Shown here one piece after another: positions 50,482 to 58,955 of a stretch of 64,000 nucleotides of DNA. Position 1 is the stretch's first letter, and each line of letters starts with the position of its first letter. Made by a program: the position numbers and the translations under genes. The notes under the pieces were generated by a model. It worked only from the letters and a program-made list of their open reading frames with translations. It was not told the origin of the DNA and ran no database searches. The stretch is from Thiosocius sp963808165. GTDB taxonomy: Bacteria; Pseudomonadota; Gammaproteobacteria; Chromatiales; Chromatiaceae. The stretch spans positions 6,968 through 70,967 of the forward strand of contig CAWEET010000017.1 in the NCBI GenBank assembly GCA_963808165.1. Reading direction: 5' to 3'.

Positions 50482-53073
50482 TTAAGCCGCGTTGGAAGCG
50501 AGGAAGTCCTGCGCAAAGCGCTGCAGCACACCACCTGCCCCGTACACGGAGACCTCTTCCGCGGTATCCAAACGGCAGGTAACCGGGATCTCAACACGCT
50601 CGCCATTGCGGCGATGCATGACCACGGTCAGATCGGCGCGCGGGGTGGGTTCGCCGACCACGTCGAAGGTCTCGGTGCCGTCGATACCATAGGTCTCTCG
50701 GGTCTCGCCGGCCTTGAACTCCAGCGGCAGGACACCCATGCCGACCAGGTTGGTGCGGTGGATACGCTCGAAACCCTCGGCGATAATCGCCTCGACACCG
50801 GCCAGGCGCACGCCCTTGGCGGCCCAGTCGCGTGAGGAACCCTGGCCATAGTCAGCGCCGGCCACGATGATCAGCGGCTGCTTGCGTGCCATGTAGGTCT
50901 CGATCGCCTCCCACATTCGGGACTCTTTGCCGTCCGGCTCGATCCGCGCCAGTGAACCCTGCTTCACCCCGCCGTTCTCATCACGAACCATTTCGTTCAG
51001 CAGTTTCGGATTGGCGAAGGTCGCACGTTGCGCGGTCAGATGGTCACCACGATGGGTCGCGTAAGAGTTGAAGTCCTCTTCGGGCAGGCCCATCTTGTGC
51101 AGGTAGGCGCCGGCCGCACTGTCCAGCAGGATCGCATTGGATGGCGACAGGTGATCGGTGGTGATGTTGTCACCCAGCACGGCCAGCGGGCGCATGCCCT
51201 TAAGCGTGCGCTCACCTGCCAGCGCGCCTTCCCAATATGGTGGACGGCGGATATAGGTGCTCTGCGGGCGCCAGTCGTACAGCGGGCTCTCGGCCTGTTG
51301 CCGTGCGCCGAGGTCGAACATCGGCGTATAGACCTGGTTGAATTGCTCGGGCTTCACGTGCTCGGCGACGATGGCATCGATCTCTTCGTCGCTCGGCCAG
51401 ATATCTTTCAGCGTGATCGGATTGCCGTCTTTGTCCGTACCCAGCGCATCTTTCTCGATATCGAAGCGCACGGTACCGGCAATCGCGTAGGCCACGACCA
51501 GCGGCGGTGAGGCCAGGAAGGCCTGCTTGGCGTACGGATGGATGCGGCCATCGAAGTTACGATTACCAGACAATACGGCAGTAGCGTAAAGGTCCCGGTC
51601 GATGACCTCCTGCTGGATTTTGGGGTCCAGTGCGCCACTCATGCCATTACAGGTGGTGCAGGCGTAGGCGACGATGCCGAAGCCGAGCTTCTCCAGTTCC
51701 GGCAGCAGCTCCGCCTCTTCCAGGTACAAGCGGGCCACCTTGGAGCCCGGCGCAAAGGATGACTTGACCCAGGGCTTGCGCACCAGGCCCAGCTCATTGG
51801 CCTTGCGCGCGATCAGTCCGGCCGCCACCACGTTGCGTGGATTGCTGGTGTTGGTGCAGCTGGTAATGGCGGCGATGATCACTGCGCCATCCGGCATCTC
51901 GCCTTCTTTCTCTACCCACTCGCCGGCGATACCGCGCTCGACCAGATCCGAGGTCGGCAGACGGCGGTGCGGGTTGGAAGGGCCGGCCATGTTGCGGCAG
52001 ACACTGGACAGGTCGAACTCCAACACGCGCTCGTACTCGGCATCGTTCAGGCTGTCAGCCCACAGGCCCGTCGTCCTGGCATAGTTCTCGACCAGCGCGA
52101 CCTGCTCGGCATCGCGACCGGTCAGCTTCAGATAGTCGATGGTCTGCTCGTCGATATAGAACAGTCCTGCCGAAGCGCCGAATTCCGGGGTCATATTGGA
52201 GATGGTGGCGCGGTCGCCGATGGTCAGGTCCGCCGCCCCCTCACCAAAGAACTCCAGATAAGCCGAAACCACGCGCTCTTTACGCAGGAACTCGGTGATC
52301 GCCAGCACGATGTCGGTGGCGGTGATACCCGGCTGGCGCCTGCCGGTCAGCTGCACGCCGATGATGTCCGGCAGGCGCATCATGGACGGGCGACCGAGCA
52401 TCACTGTCTCGGCCTCCAAACCACCGACGCCGATGGCGATCACGCCCAAGGCATCGATATGCGGGGTATGGCTGTCCGTACCGACACAGGTGTCCGGGAA
52501 GGCCACGCCGTCGCGCGTCTGGATCACCGGCGACATCTTCTCCAGATTGATCTGGTGCATGATGCCGTTGCCGGCCGGGATCACGTCGACGTTCTCGAAG
52601 GCGCTCTTGGTCCACTCGATGAAGTGGAAACGGTCTTCGTTGCGCCGATCCTCGATGGCACGGTTCTTTTCGAACGCATCCGGGTCGAATCCGCCAAACT
52701 CCACCGCCAGCGAGTGATCGACGATCAGCTGCGTGGGCACCACCGGGTTTACCTTGGCCGGGTCGCCGCCCTGGTCCGCAATGGCATCACGCAGCCCGGC
52801 CAGGTCGACCAGTGCGGTCTGACCCAGGATGTCGTGACAGACGACGCGCGCCGGATACCATGGAAAGTCCAGGTCACGCTTGCGTTCGATAATCTGCTTC
52901 AGCGAGTCTTCCAGCGCGCTCGGATCACAGCGACGCACCAGCTGTTCGGCCAGGACGCGCGAGGTGTACGGCAGCTTCTCATAGGCACCGGGCTGGATCG
53001 CTTCGATCGCCGCGCGGGTATCGAAATAGTCCAGCTGTGTACCCGGCAGGGGCTTACGGTTTGTCGTGTTCAT
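50482..53073 (-). CDS. acnD: Fe/S-dependent 2-methylcitrate dehydratase AcnD
   Basis: Dehydrates 2-methylcitrate to 2-methylaconitate; replaces PrpD in many gammaproteobacteria and works with PrpF. The 863 residues from ATG 53073 match AcnD. The [4Fe-4S] cysteines are in ITSCTNTSNP and CTTCNGMSG; GTDSHTPHIDALGVIAIGVGG and YGQGSSRDWAAKG are aconitase motifs. Upstream in-frame ATG codons to 53151 are not needed. Two TTGTCGACAA operators lie 140-200 bases upstream. Confidence 0.96.
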   Translation of the reverse strand: MNTTNRKPLPGTQLDYFDTRAAIEAIQPGAYEKLPYTSRVLAEQLVRRCDPSALEDSLKQIIERKRDLDFPWYPARVVCHDILGQTALVDLAGLRDAIADQGGDPAKVNPVVPTQLIVDHSLAVEFGGFDPDAFEKNRAIEDRRNEDRFHFIEWTKSAFENVDVIPAGNGIMHQINLEKMSPVIQTRDGVAFPDTCVGTDSHTPHIDALGVIAIGVGGLEAETVMLGRPSMMRLPDIIGVQLTGRRQPGITATDIVLAITEFLRKERVVSAYLEFFGEGAADLTIGDRATISNMTPEFGASAGLFYIDEQTIDYLKLTGRDAEQVALVENYARTTGLWADSLNDAEYERVLEFDLSSVCRNMAGPSNPHRRLPTSDLVERGIAGEWVEKEGEMPDGAVIIAAITSCTNTSNPRNVVAAGLIARKANELGLVRKPWVKSSFAPGSKVARLYLEEAELLPELEKLGFGIVAYACTTCNGMSGALDPKIQQEVIDRDLYATAVLSGNRNFDGRIHPYAKQAFLASPPLVVAYAIAGTVRFDIEKDALGTDKDGNPITLKDIWPSDEEIDAIVAEHVKPEQFNQVYTPMFDLGARQQAESPLYDWRPQSTYIRRPPYWEGALAGERTLKGMRPLAVLGDNITTDHLSPSNAILLDSAAGAYLHKMGLPEEDFNSYATHRGDHLTAQRATFANPKLLNEMVRDENGGVKQGSLARIEPDGKESRMWEAIETYMARKQPLIIVAGADYGQGSSRDWAAKGVRLAGVEAIIAEGFERIHRTNLVGMGVLPLEFKAGETRETYGIDGTETFDVVGEPTPRADLTVVMHRRNGERVEIPVTCRLDTAEEVSVYGAGGVLQRFAQDFLASNAA

Positions 53074-53212
53074 AATCTTTTCCACTTGACGGTGACTTGG
53101 AAAATTCTTCGAGCCTGACGAAAGCATGCCCTTGCGGGGGTCGGCAGACATATGTGCAACAGCACCCCGGGGCAGGCAGGCTTGCGACCGGATTCGGTGC
53201 CCTCGATGCTTT

Positions 53213-53222
53213 TTGTCGACAA
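53213..53222. promoter_or_regulatory. TTGTCGACAA operator 1 upstream of acnD
   Basis: Palindrome identical in its core to the site before prpE, 140 bases upstream of acnD on the other side of the prp block. Confidence 0.72.
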
Positions 53223-53265
53223 TATAGGGTGACGCCTGGCTTGCTTCAATCGAAACGGGGTCGAA

Positions 53266-53275
53266 TTGTCGACAA
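53266..53275. promoter_or_regulatory. TTGTCGACAA operator 2 upstream of acnD
   Basis: A second copy, 53 bases from operator 1 (about five helical turns), so two regulator dimers could bind on the same DNA face or loop together. Confidence 0.72.
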
Positions 53276-53478
53276 AATACTCAATGCATTCGATTTAATG
53301 CCTAAACAATTGCCAGGGTAGCCAGGCACACCCTCACCTCGGACGAAACCCCGACAGGTTCATCAGCGGCAACATCAACAGACTGCTTGCCATTCCGCCA
53401 AGGTACCCTGAAAAAAGGCCCCCGGGGCCCCAACATGGCAGCCCCGGTCGTATTGACTGTCGGGTCCGGGATCGAACG

Positions 53479-53583
53479 ATGCCCATGCCGCAAAGTTTCT
53501 GGTGGATGCGCAGGTCGCTGAAGCAACTCAAGGAGCGGCTCGGCCGAGTGTTCCCGGACATTGAGCGCAAGATGGCCGACTGA
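53479..53583 (+). mobile_element. probable IS5/IS1182-type transposase tail fragment
   Basis: A 34-codon frame reading RRSLKQLKERLGRVFPDIERKM. This resembles the LKxLKTYLGRVxRDIxRK segment found in IS5/IS1182-type transposases. Nothing of the DDE core is present. The rest of the 53276-53790 gap shows no supported gene. Confidence 0.4.
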
Positions 53584-53790
53584 CCGTCATTGCCGGTAGT
53601 GCTGTCGCAGGCGATGCCTCTGCATGCGGCCTTTGCCTTGCGCTGATGGCTGAGCGCGGTGAGATGGCCTATCCGTCTTCGGTCACCGCCAAGGGCTGGG
53701 GCTTCCTGAATGTACTGTCCGACGGCAAGTAGCTTCCCTTCGGCCAGTGTCGACGAAGTCATGTCGCTGATGCGCGTCTGAACGATACCG

Positions 53791-55686
53791 TCAATTCGTG
53801 GCGAGGTGCCGATTGCTCAAGGCGAACATCAGCACGGCCCACATCGCGACGCTGTTGTCGCGGCGCCCGCTGTCGTGCTGCTGTTGCAGCAGGCGCAGAT
53901 AATCGGCATTGAACAGCCCGCTGTCGGTCATCGCATCGCTCAGCACCTCGTCACGGTACTTTGCGCGCAGGGGGCCGCGGAACCACGCCGCCAGGGGTAT
54001 CGAAAATCCCTGTTTCGGTCGATACATCACGTCGTCGGGCAGATAGGGTTTCAGTGCACGCTTGAACAGGTGCTTTCCGTCGCCCCCGACCAGCTTCCAT
54101 TCGGGCCGCAGGCCAGACATCCACTCGACCAACTTGTGATCGAGCAGCGGCACGCGAACCTCGAGTGAATGCGCCATACTGGCGCGGTCGACCTTGTGCA
54201 GGATGCTGACCAGAAATGTCTTGAGGTCCAGGTATTGCACGAGCGACAGCGGATGATCGGTCGGCGCCTTGGCGGCATGTCCGCGCAGGACCTCTACGGC
54301 ATTGTAGCCGGCCAGATCTGTGCGCAATGCGGGGCTGAATAACGCCACTCGCTGGGCGTCCGTCATACGCGACACGCTGTGAAACCAGGCACCCACGGAA
54401 TCGCGTGCCAGTGACTGGAAGGTCGTCTTGGCGCGCAGCACGCGCGGTGCCCAATCTGCTTTGGGGTAGAGTGCGCCGAGCGGTCCGAACAGCGACCTGC
54501 GCAGCGCGAGCGGCAGGCGACGGCGCAGGCGTTCCTCCGCCAGGTGCATGCGGTAGCGTCGGTAACCGGCCAGGTTCTCGTCGCCACCATCGCCGGAAAG
54601 CGCCACCGTGACGCGTTTCCGTGCCGCTTCGCAGACACGATAAGTCGGCATCGCCGAACTGTCGGCGAAGGGCTCGTCGTACAACCAGCCCAGCTTGTCG
54701 ACCAGGCCGAAGTCGTTGGCCTCGACGGTGTCGGTCTGATGGTCTGTGTGGTAGCGCTCGGCGACCTGCCGGGCGTAGCCGGTTTCGTCGAATTCGGCGA
54801 CATCGAAGCCGATCGCGCAGGTCTTGACCGGCTGGTCCATCAGGTCGGCCATCAGCGCTACGATGGCACTCGAATCCACACCGCCGGACAGAAAGGCACC
54901 AAGCGGGACCTCGGCCACCAGTCGAATATCGACCGCTTCGCGCAGCCGTTCGATCAGTTCGTGCTCGGCGATGTCCTGGGAGGTGATGCCGTTGTCGCCG
55001 AACGGGATGTCCCAATACTGGCTCGTGCGTGGCAGCTGGGTTTGTCCCTTCTCGATCAACAGCGTGTGGCCCGGTGGCAGTTTGTGCACGCCGCTGAAGA
55101 TCGTCCGGGGCTCCGGAATATAGCCGTAGGCAAAGTACTCCTCGATCGCCAGCGGGTCGCGTGCGCGCGGCAACTTTGGATGTGGCAGGAGCGCCTTCAG
55201 CTCCGAGCCGAACACAAAGTGTCCGTTGGGCAGCAGGGCGTAATAGAGCGGCTTGATGCCGAGTCGGTCGCGCGCAAGGAACAGGTGGCGCCGCTTCTGA
55301 TCCCAGATCACGAACGCAAACATGCCGCGCAGCCGCTGCACGCAGTCAGGTCCCCAGGCCTGCCATGCACGCAGGATCACCTCGGTATCCGAATGAGTCC
55401 GGAAGCGATAACCCAGCGCCTCCAGTTCGGGTCTCAGTTCGCCGAAATTATAGACCTCGCCATTGAACACAATGGCGACCGAGCGTTGTTCATTGAACAG
55501 CGGCTGTTGTCCGCTCGCGATATCGATGATCGACAGGCGGCGGTGCCCGAGCGCCACGCCAGGTTCGCGGTGGATGCCTGATTCGTCCGGCCCGCGGTGT
55601 AATATCGCATCAGTCATGCTGCGGATCAGTTCCGCCGGCGGGGTTTCCTCACCGCGTGTATCGAAGATTCCGGCAATGCCACACAT
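53791..55686 (-). CDS. asparagine synthetase-like amidotransferase (XrtA/PEP-CTERM type)
   Basis: A 631-residue glutamine-dependent amidotransferase. Cys2 begins the class II glutaminase domain (MCGIAGIFDTRGEE); the synthetase domain has the pyrophosphate loop FLSGGVDSSAIVALM and SGDGGDENLAGYRRY. The adjacent PEP-CTERM-type glycosyltransferase and overall form match the amidotransferase 1 subfamily of XrtA exopolysaccharide loci, where it probably modifies a sugar, rather than AsnB proper. A housekeeping asparagine synthetase cannot be excluded. Confidence 0.85.
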   Translation of the reverse strand: MCGIAGIFDTRGEETPPAELIRSMTDAILHRGPDESGIHREPGVALGHRRLSIIDIASGQQPLFNEQRSVAIVFNGEVYNFGELRPELEALGYRFRTHSDTEVILRAWQAWGPDCVQRLRGMFAFVIWDQKRRHLFLARDRLGIKPLYYALLPNGHFVFGSELKALLPHPKLPRARDPLAIEEYFAYGYIPEPRTIFSGVHKLPPGHTLLIEKGQTQLPRTSQYWDIPFGDNGITSQDIAEHELIERLREAVDIRLVAEVPLGAFLSGGVDSSAIVALMADLMDQPVKTCAIGFDVAEFDETGYARQVAERYHTDHQTDTVEANDFGLVDKLGWLYDEPFADSSAMPTYRVCEAARKRVTVALSGDGGDENLAGYRRYRMHLAEERLRRRLPLALRRSLFGPLGALYPKADWAPRVLRAKTTFQSLARDSVGAWFHSVSRMTDAQRVALFSPALRTDLAGYNAVEVLRGHAAKAPTDHPLSLVQYLDLKTFLVSILHKVDRASMAHSLEVRVPLLDHKLVEWMSGLRPEWKLVGGDGKHLFKRALKPYLPDDVMYRPKQGFSIPLAAWFRGPLRAKYRDEVLSDAMTDSGLFNADYLRLLQQQHDSGRRDNSVAMWAVLMFALSNRHLATN

Positions 55687-55692
55687 GCTGCT

Positions 55693-56859
55693 TTACTGCG
55701 CGATGCCGCGCTTCTCCATGAGTTGATCGTAGACGCTGCCGTAGGCGGACAACATGCGTGTCATGCTGAAATCGGCCGCAATCCGCTGGCAACCCGTCTC
55801 GCCGTGCTGGTCGCGCAGTGCGGGACTGCCGGCATAGCGGGCCATCTGGTCGGCCAGCGCCTGCGGATCGTTGGCCGGTACCAGTGAACCACTGGCGCCG
55901 TCTTGGACCAGCTCGCTGTTGCCGCCGACATCGGTCGCGATCACCGGGAGGCCGCTGGCCATGGCCTCGAGTACGGTGTTCGAGATGCCTTCGGCCTGCG
56001 AGGGCAGGACGAACACGTCAAAGGCACGCATCAGATCGGGGACTTCGGTCTGGTTGCCGGGGAGCCAGGCCTGGCCTTCGAGCCGCGCCTCGGCCAGCAT
56101 CGCGCTGCAGATTGCGCGTAGCGGGCCATCACCGACCAGGACCAGGCGCATTCGATGCGCTATCTCGGTGTGCTGCCGGCACAGCAGAACGAAGGCCTGG
56201 CACAGGTTCCCCTGATCCTTGACACCGTGCATGCGCCCGACGGTGCCGAATACCACGCTGTCGCCGGCGCTGAAGCCGGCCGGCAGGGCGTCGCTCTGGC
56301 CGGGACGGAAGCGCACGCTGTCGACGCCGTTGTAGATCCGGCTGACCTTGTCCCGGGCGATGCCGACGCGCTGCACCAGGTACTCCTCGAGTTCGCGCGA
56401 CAGCGCAATGAAGCGATGCACCAGCGGGGAGTGCAGGCGGCGCAGCCATCGATACTTGCGGTTGTTGCCGTCCGGGTCGCTGACGTCCCAACCGTGCTCA
56501 CCGTGCACGCGGCAGCGGACGCCGGCCAGCCAGGCCGGTATCTGAGCCTCGAGACAACCGATATTGCGCGTGTGAACGACAGCCGGATGCAGTTTCCGGA
56601 ACAGGTCAAAAAGGCGTCGCCAACTCGCGAAGTCGTGACCGGGCCGTTTATGCATCTCGAAGATTTCGACGTCATCGCGCTGGATGCGCTGCCGGAAGTC
56701 CGTGGCGTCGCTCAGGCAGACGATCGCATGACGGTAGCGATCCGATGGCATGTGGTTGACCAGGTTGACGACACCATTCTCGAGCCCCCCGACCTGCAGA
56801 CGGTAGATGACGTGAACGATCAGCGGAGTGGGGTCGTCGCTGGCTGAGGCGGGCGGCAA
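55693..56859 (-). CDS. family 4 glycosyltransferase (PEP-CTERM/XrtA type)
   Basis: A 388-residue GT4 enzyme starting at TTG 56859 (AGAGGT about 7 bases before); no ATG fits. The start of the fold is PLIVHVIYRLQVGGLENGVVNLVN. Donor-binding elements are RIYNGVDSVRFRPG and SQAEGISNTVLEAMASGLPVIATDVGGNSELV (the E-x7-E motif). The YRLQVGGLENG opening and the partner amidotransferase 6 bases downstream match the TIGR03088-like glycosyltransferase of XrtA exopolysaccharide loci. Confidence 0.85.
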   Translation of the reverse strand: MPPASASDDPTPLIVHVIYRLQVGGLENGVVNLVNHMPSDRYRHAIVCLSDATDFRQRIQRDDVEIFEMHKRPGHDFASWRRLFDLFRKLHPAVVHTRNIGCLEAQIPAWLAGVRCRVHGEHGWDVSDPDGNNRKYRWLRRLHSPLVHRFIALSRELEEYLVQRVGIARDKVSRIYNGVDSVRFRPGQSDALPAGFSAGDSVVFGTVGRMHGVKDQGNLCQAFVLLCRQHTEIAHRMRLVLVGDGPLRAICSAMLAEARLEGQAWLPGNQTEVPDLMRAFDVFVLPSQAEGISNTVLEAMASGLPVIATDVGGNSELVQDGASGSLVPANDPQALADQMARYAGSPALRDQHGETGCQRIAADFSMTRMLSAYGSVYDQLMEKRGIAQ

Positions 56860-56942
56860 GGCAGTAACCTCTGTGCTGCACGATGGCGCTGAACGCCGAT
56901 TATCGCAGGCGTGCGAGACCGGCGAAAGTGCCGGGGGGTGGG

Positions 56943-57791
56943 CTATCCCTCCAGCATGCTGCGGACTTCGGCTATTTCTTCGGCCGGTCCTTCCATGTCG
57001 ACGATGACCATTTCCGGGTCCATGCCGACCTTGGCAAACGCCGTCACCTCTGCCCAGTCGCCGCTGGCGTCGGGACCACCCTTGGCAAAGAGGTTCTGCA
57101 GCCGTGCGACCAACACGATATCGGCGTAGGTTGCCGCTGGGCCGGGATCGTAGCTCGGGTCCTGGCATGCGGTAGGGATATTGGCCAGCGACTCGGCGAA
57201 ATTCCAGTGCCTGAGGATGCGCGCACCGATAGTCGGTGCGAGCTCGTCGATCAACCGGACGATGGTGCCCTCGTTCGCACTGAAGCCGCAGTGCTCGTCG
57301 ACCTTGGTAAGGATCGGCAGTGCGCCAATGTTGTGTATCAGACCGCCGAGCATGGCCTGCTCTTTTTCCAGTTCCGGGACATTGTGGGCCAGCACGCGGC
57401 TGATCGCCGCGACCTGCAGGCTGTCGTCCCAGATCGAACGAAACTGCCTGTCGAGCGCATCGGAGGTTGCCTGGAAAATCTGTTTCATCGCCAGGCTGAC
57501 CACCAGGCTGCGCACCATTTTGAGTCCGAGCCGGGTCACCGCCTGTTGAATCGAGTCAATTTCGTTCCGGCCGCGATACAGTGGACTGTTGGCGACCTGC
57601 AGCAGACGCGCCGACAGGGCAGCGTCGTTTGCCACCATACGGGCGATGGTGGCGGCATTGGCATTTTCACTCTCCACCTCGTCACGCACTTGCAGTGCGA
57701 CCTCCGGCAAGGTGGGAAGCTGGATCTCGTTGTTCTCGATCTCGTCCCGGATCTCCTGCGCCAGGTCGGCGCTCGTCACGGCGTTGAGCAT
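56943..57791 (-). CDS. HDOD-domain signalling protein
   Basis: A 282-residue protein whose HDOD domain covers most of its length: LPTLPEVALQVRDEV, NDAALSARLLQVANSPLYRG, SIQQAVTRLGLKMVRSLV, and GGLIHNIGALPILTKVD where the HD phosphohydrolase dyad would be (His present, Asp replaced by Asn). HDOD proteins lack hydrolase activity and act in signalling, often in motility or stress control. It is monocistronic between ygfZ and the glycosyltransferase. Confidence 0.88.
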   Translation of the reverse strand: MLNAVTSADLAQEIRDEIENNEIQLPTLPEVALQVRDEVESENANAATIARMVANDAALSARLLQVANSPLYRGRNEIDSIQQAVTRLGLKMVRSLVVSLAMKQIFQATSDALDRQFRSIWDDSLQVAAISRVLAHNVPELEKEQAMLGGLIHNIGALPILTKVDEHCGFSANEGTIVRLIDELAPTIGARILRHWNFAESLANIPTACQDPSYDPGPAATYADIVLVARLQNLFAKGGPDASGDWAEVTAFAKVGMDPEMVIVDMEGPAEEIAEVRSMLEG

Positions 57792-57861
57792 ATCGGTTCC
57801 ATGTGAGGGGTGGGCGATACCCTCTTACTGCGGATCCGGGCTGCAAAACTTGAGCAGAAGG

Positions 57862-58851
57862 TCAGTCTTCGATCGCCGGGAACTCGTACGGTAGATCGAG
57901 CAGTTCGAGCACTGGCCCCTCGCTATCGTGCAGGCGGATGTCGCCCGCCTCGGCGACGCTGATCTGCAGCACCACCAGCGCCTCGAAACCGCCTTCCGGC
58001 GCCGGCGCCGCATCCACGATCCGACCCGCGCCCTGGCCGGACTCGCTGCTCGCCGAATAGACCTCGGTGCCTGGCATCGGGAGCTCCGGGCCGTCGCTGC
58101 GCGCGCGGTACATTCGGCGTTTGAGCTTGCCCAGGTATTGCATTCTCGCGACCACTTCCTGGCCGGTGTAACAACCCTTGGTGAAGCTGACGCCGCCGAT
58201 GATCTGCAGATTGGCCATCTGCGGCACGAACGCCTCGACCGTGTCTTCACGGACGTTGGGGATGCCGGCCCGAATGTCCATCAGGCCCCAGAAGTCCGGG
58301 CCCGTCGGTTCGGCCCGGCCCGCCGCGTTGGTCCATAGTCCGGCCAGCTTGGCTGGCGGCCCCAGCACTTCGAAGCGTGGTCGGTCACCCGGCAGGCGGA
58401 TCACCGTCAGCTCATCGCGCGTCATACAGCCCTTTTCGTCGGCGGGTACGAATGGGAGCAGGCCCGTCGCGCAGTCCCCGGCGAGGCCGAGACGCGCCAG
58501 TTCGTCGCCAGCATCTTCCAACGTGACCTGCGAGCGCAGCACGAACATGTGCAGGCGTCTCAGAATCGCCTCGAGACGATCTGCCGGTAGCTGCAGATAC
58601 AGTGCTTCGCCGCGCTGAAAGATCCAGAAGCTGCCCAACATGCGTCCCTTCGGACTGCAATAACTGCTGAGCTGGGCGACCTCTGGCGTGACTTGCTTGA
58701 TGTCGTTGGTCAGTTGCCCCTGCAGAAAGGTGCGCAGGTCCGGTCCGCTTGCCCGGATCAGGCCGAAATGCGAGAGATCGGTGACCGAGCACCCGGGGAA
58801 TACCGGCTGCAGCGGGGTATTGCGGGTGACGACTTCCTGCCAGTTGTTCAT
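57862..58851 (-). CDS. ygfZ: folate-binding Fe-S cluster repair protein YgfZ
   Basis: A 329-residue GcvT-like protein that uses tetrahydrofolate in maintenance of Fe-S enzymes such as MiaB. The defining motif KGCYTGQEVVARMQYLGKLKRR is present (the YgfZ cysteine is in KGCYTGQE). The N-terminal part has LIRASGPDLRTFLQGQLTNDI. It is divergent from the RNB gene, which starts 104 bases away. Confidence 0.94.
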   Translation of the reverse strand: MNNWQEVVTRNTPLQPVFPGCSVTDLSHFGLIRASGPDLRTFLQGQLTNDIKQVTPEVAQLSSYCSPKGRMLGSFWIFQRGEALYLQLPADRLEAILRRLHMFVLRSQVTLEDAGDELARLGLAGDCATGLLPFVPADEKGCMTRDELTVIRLPGDRPRFEVLGPPAKLAGLWTNAAGRAEPTGPDFWGLMDIRAGIPNVREDTVEAFVPQMANLQIIGGVSFTKGCYTGQEVVARMQYLGKLKRRMYRARSDGPELPMPGTEVYSASSESGQGAGRIVDAAPAPEGGFEALVVLQISVAEAGDIRLHDSEGPVLELLDLPYEFPAIED

Positions 58852-58955
58852 GGTTTCGGGCTGCTCTGTTGGTTTGGGTGCCGAATCGGCGGGTCAATAG
58901 CGTTATCATAAACAATCTGTCCCGCCGAAAGATGCGCTTCGCTTAAGGATTTTCA

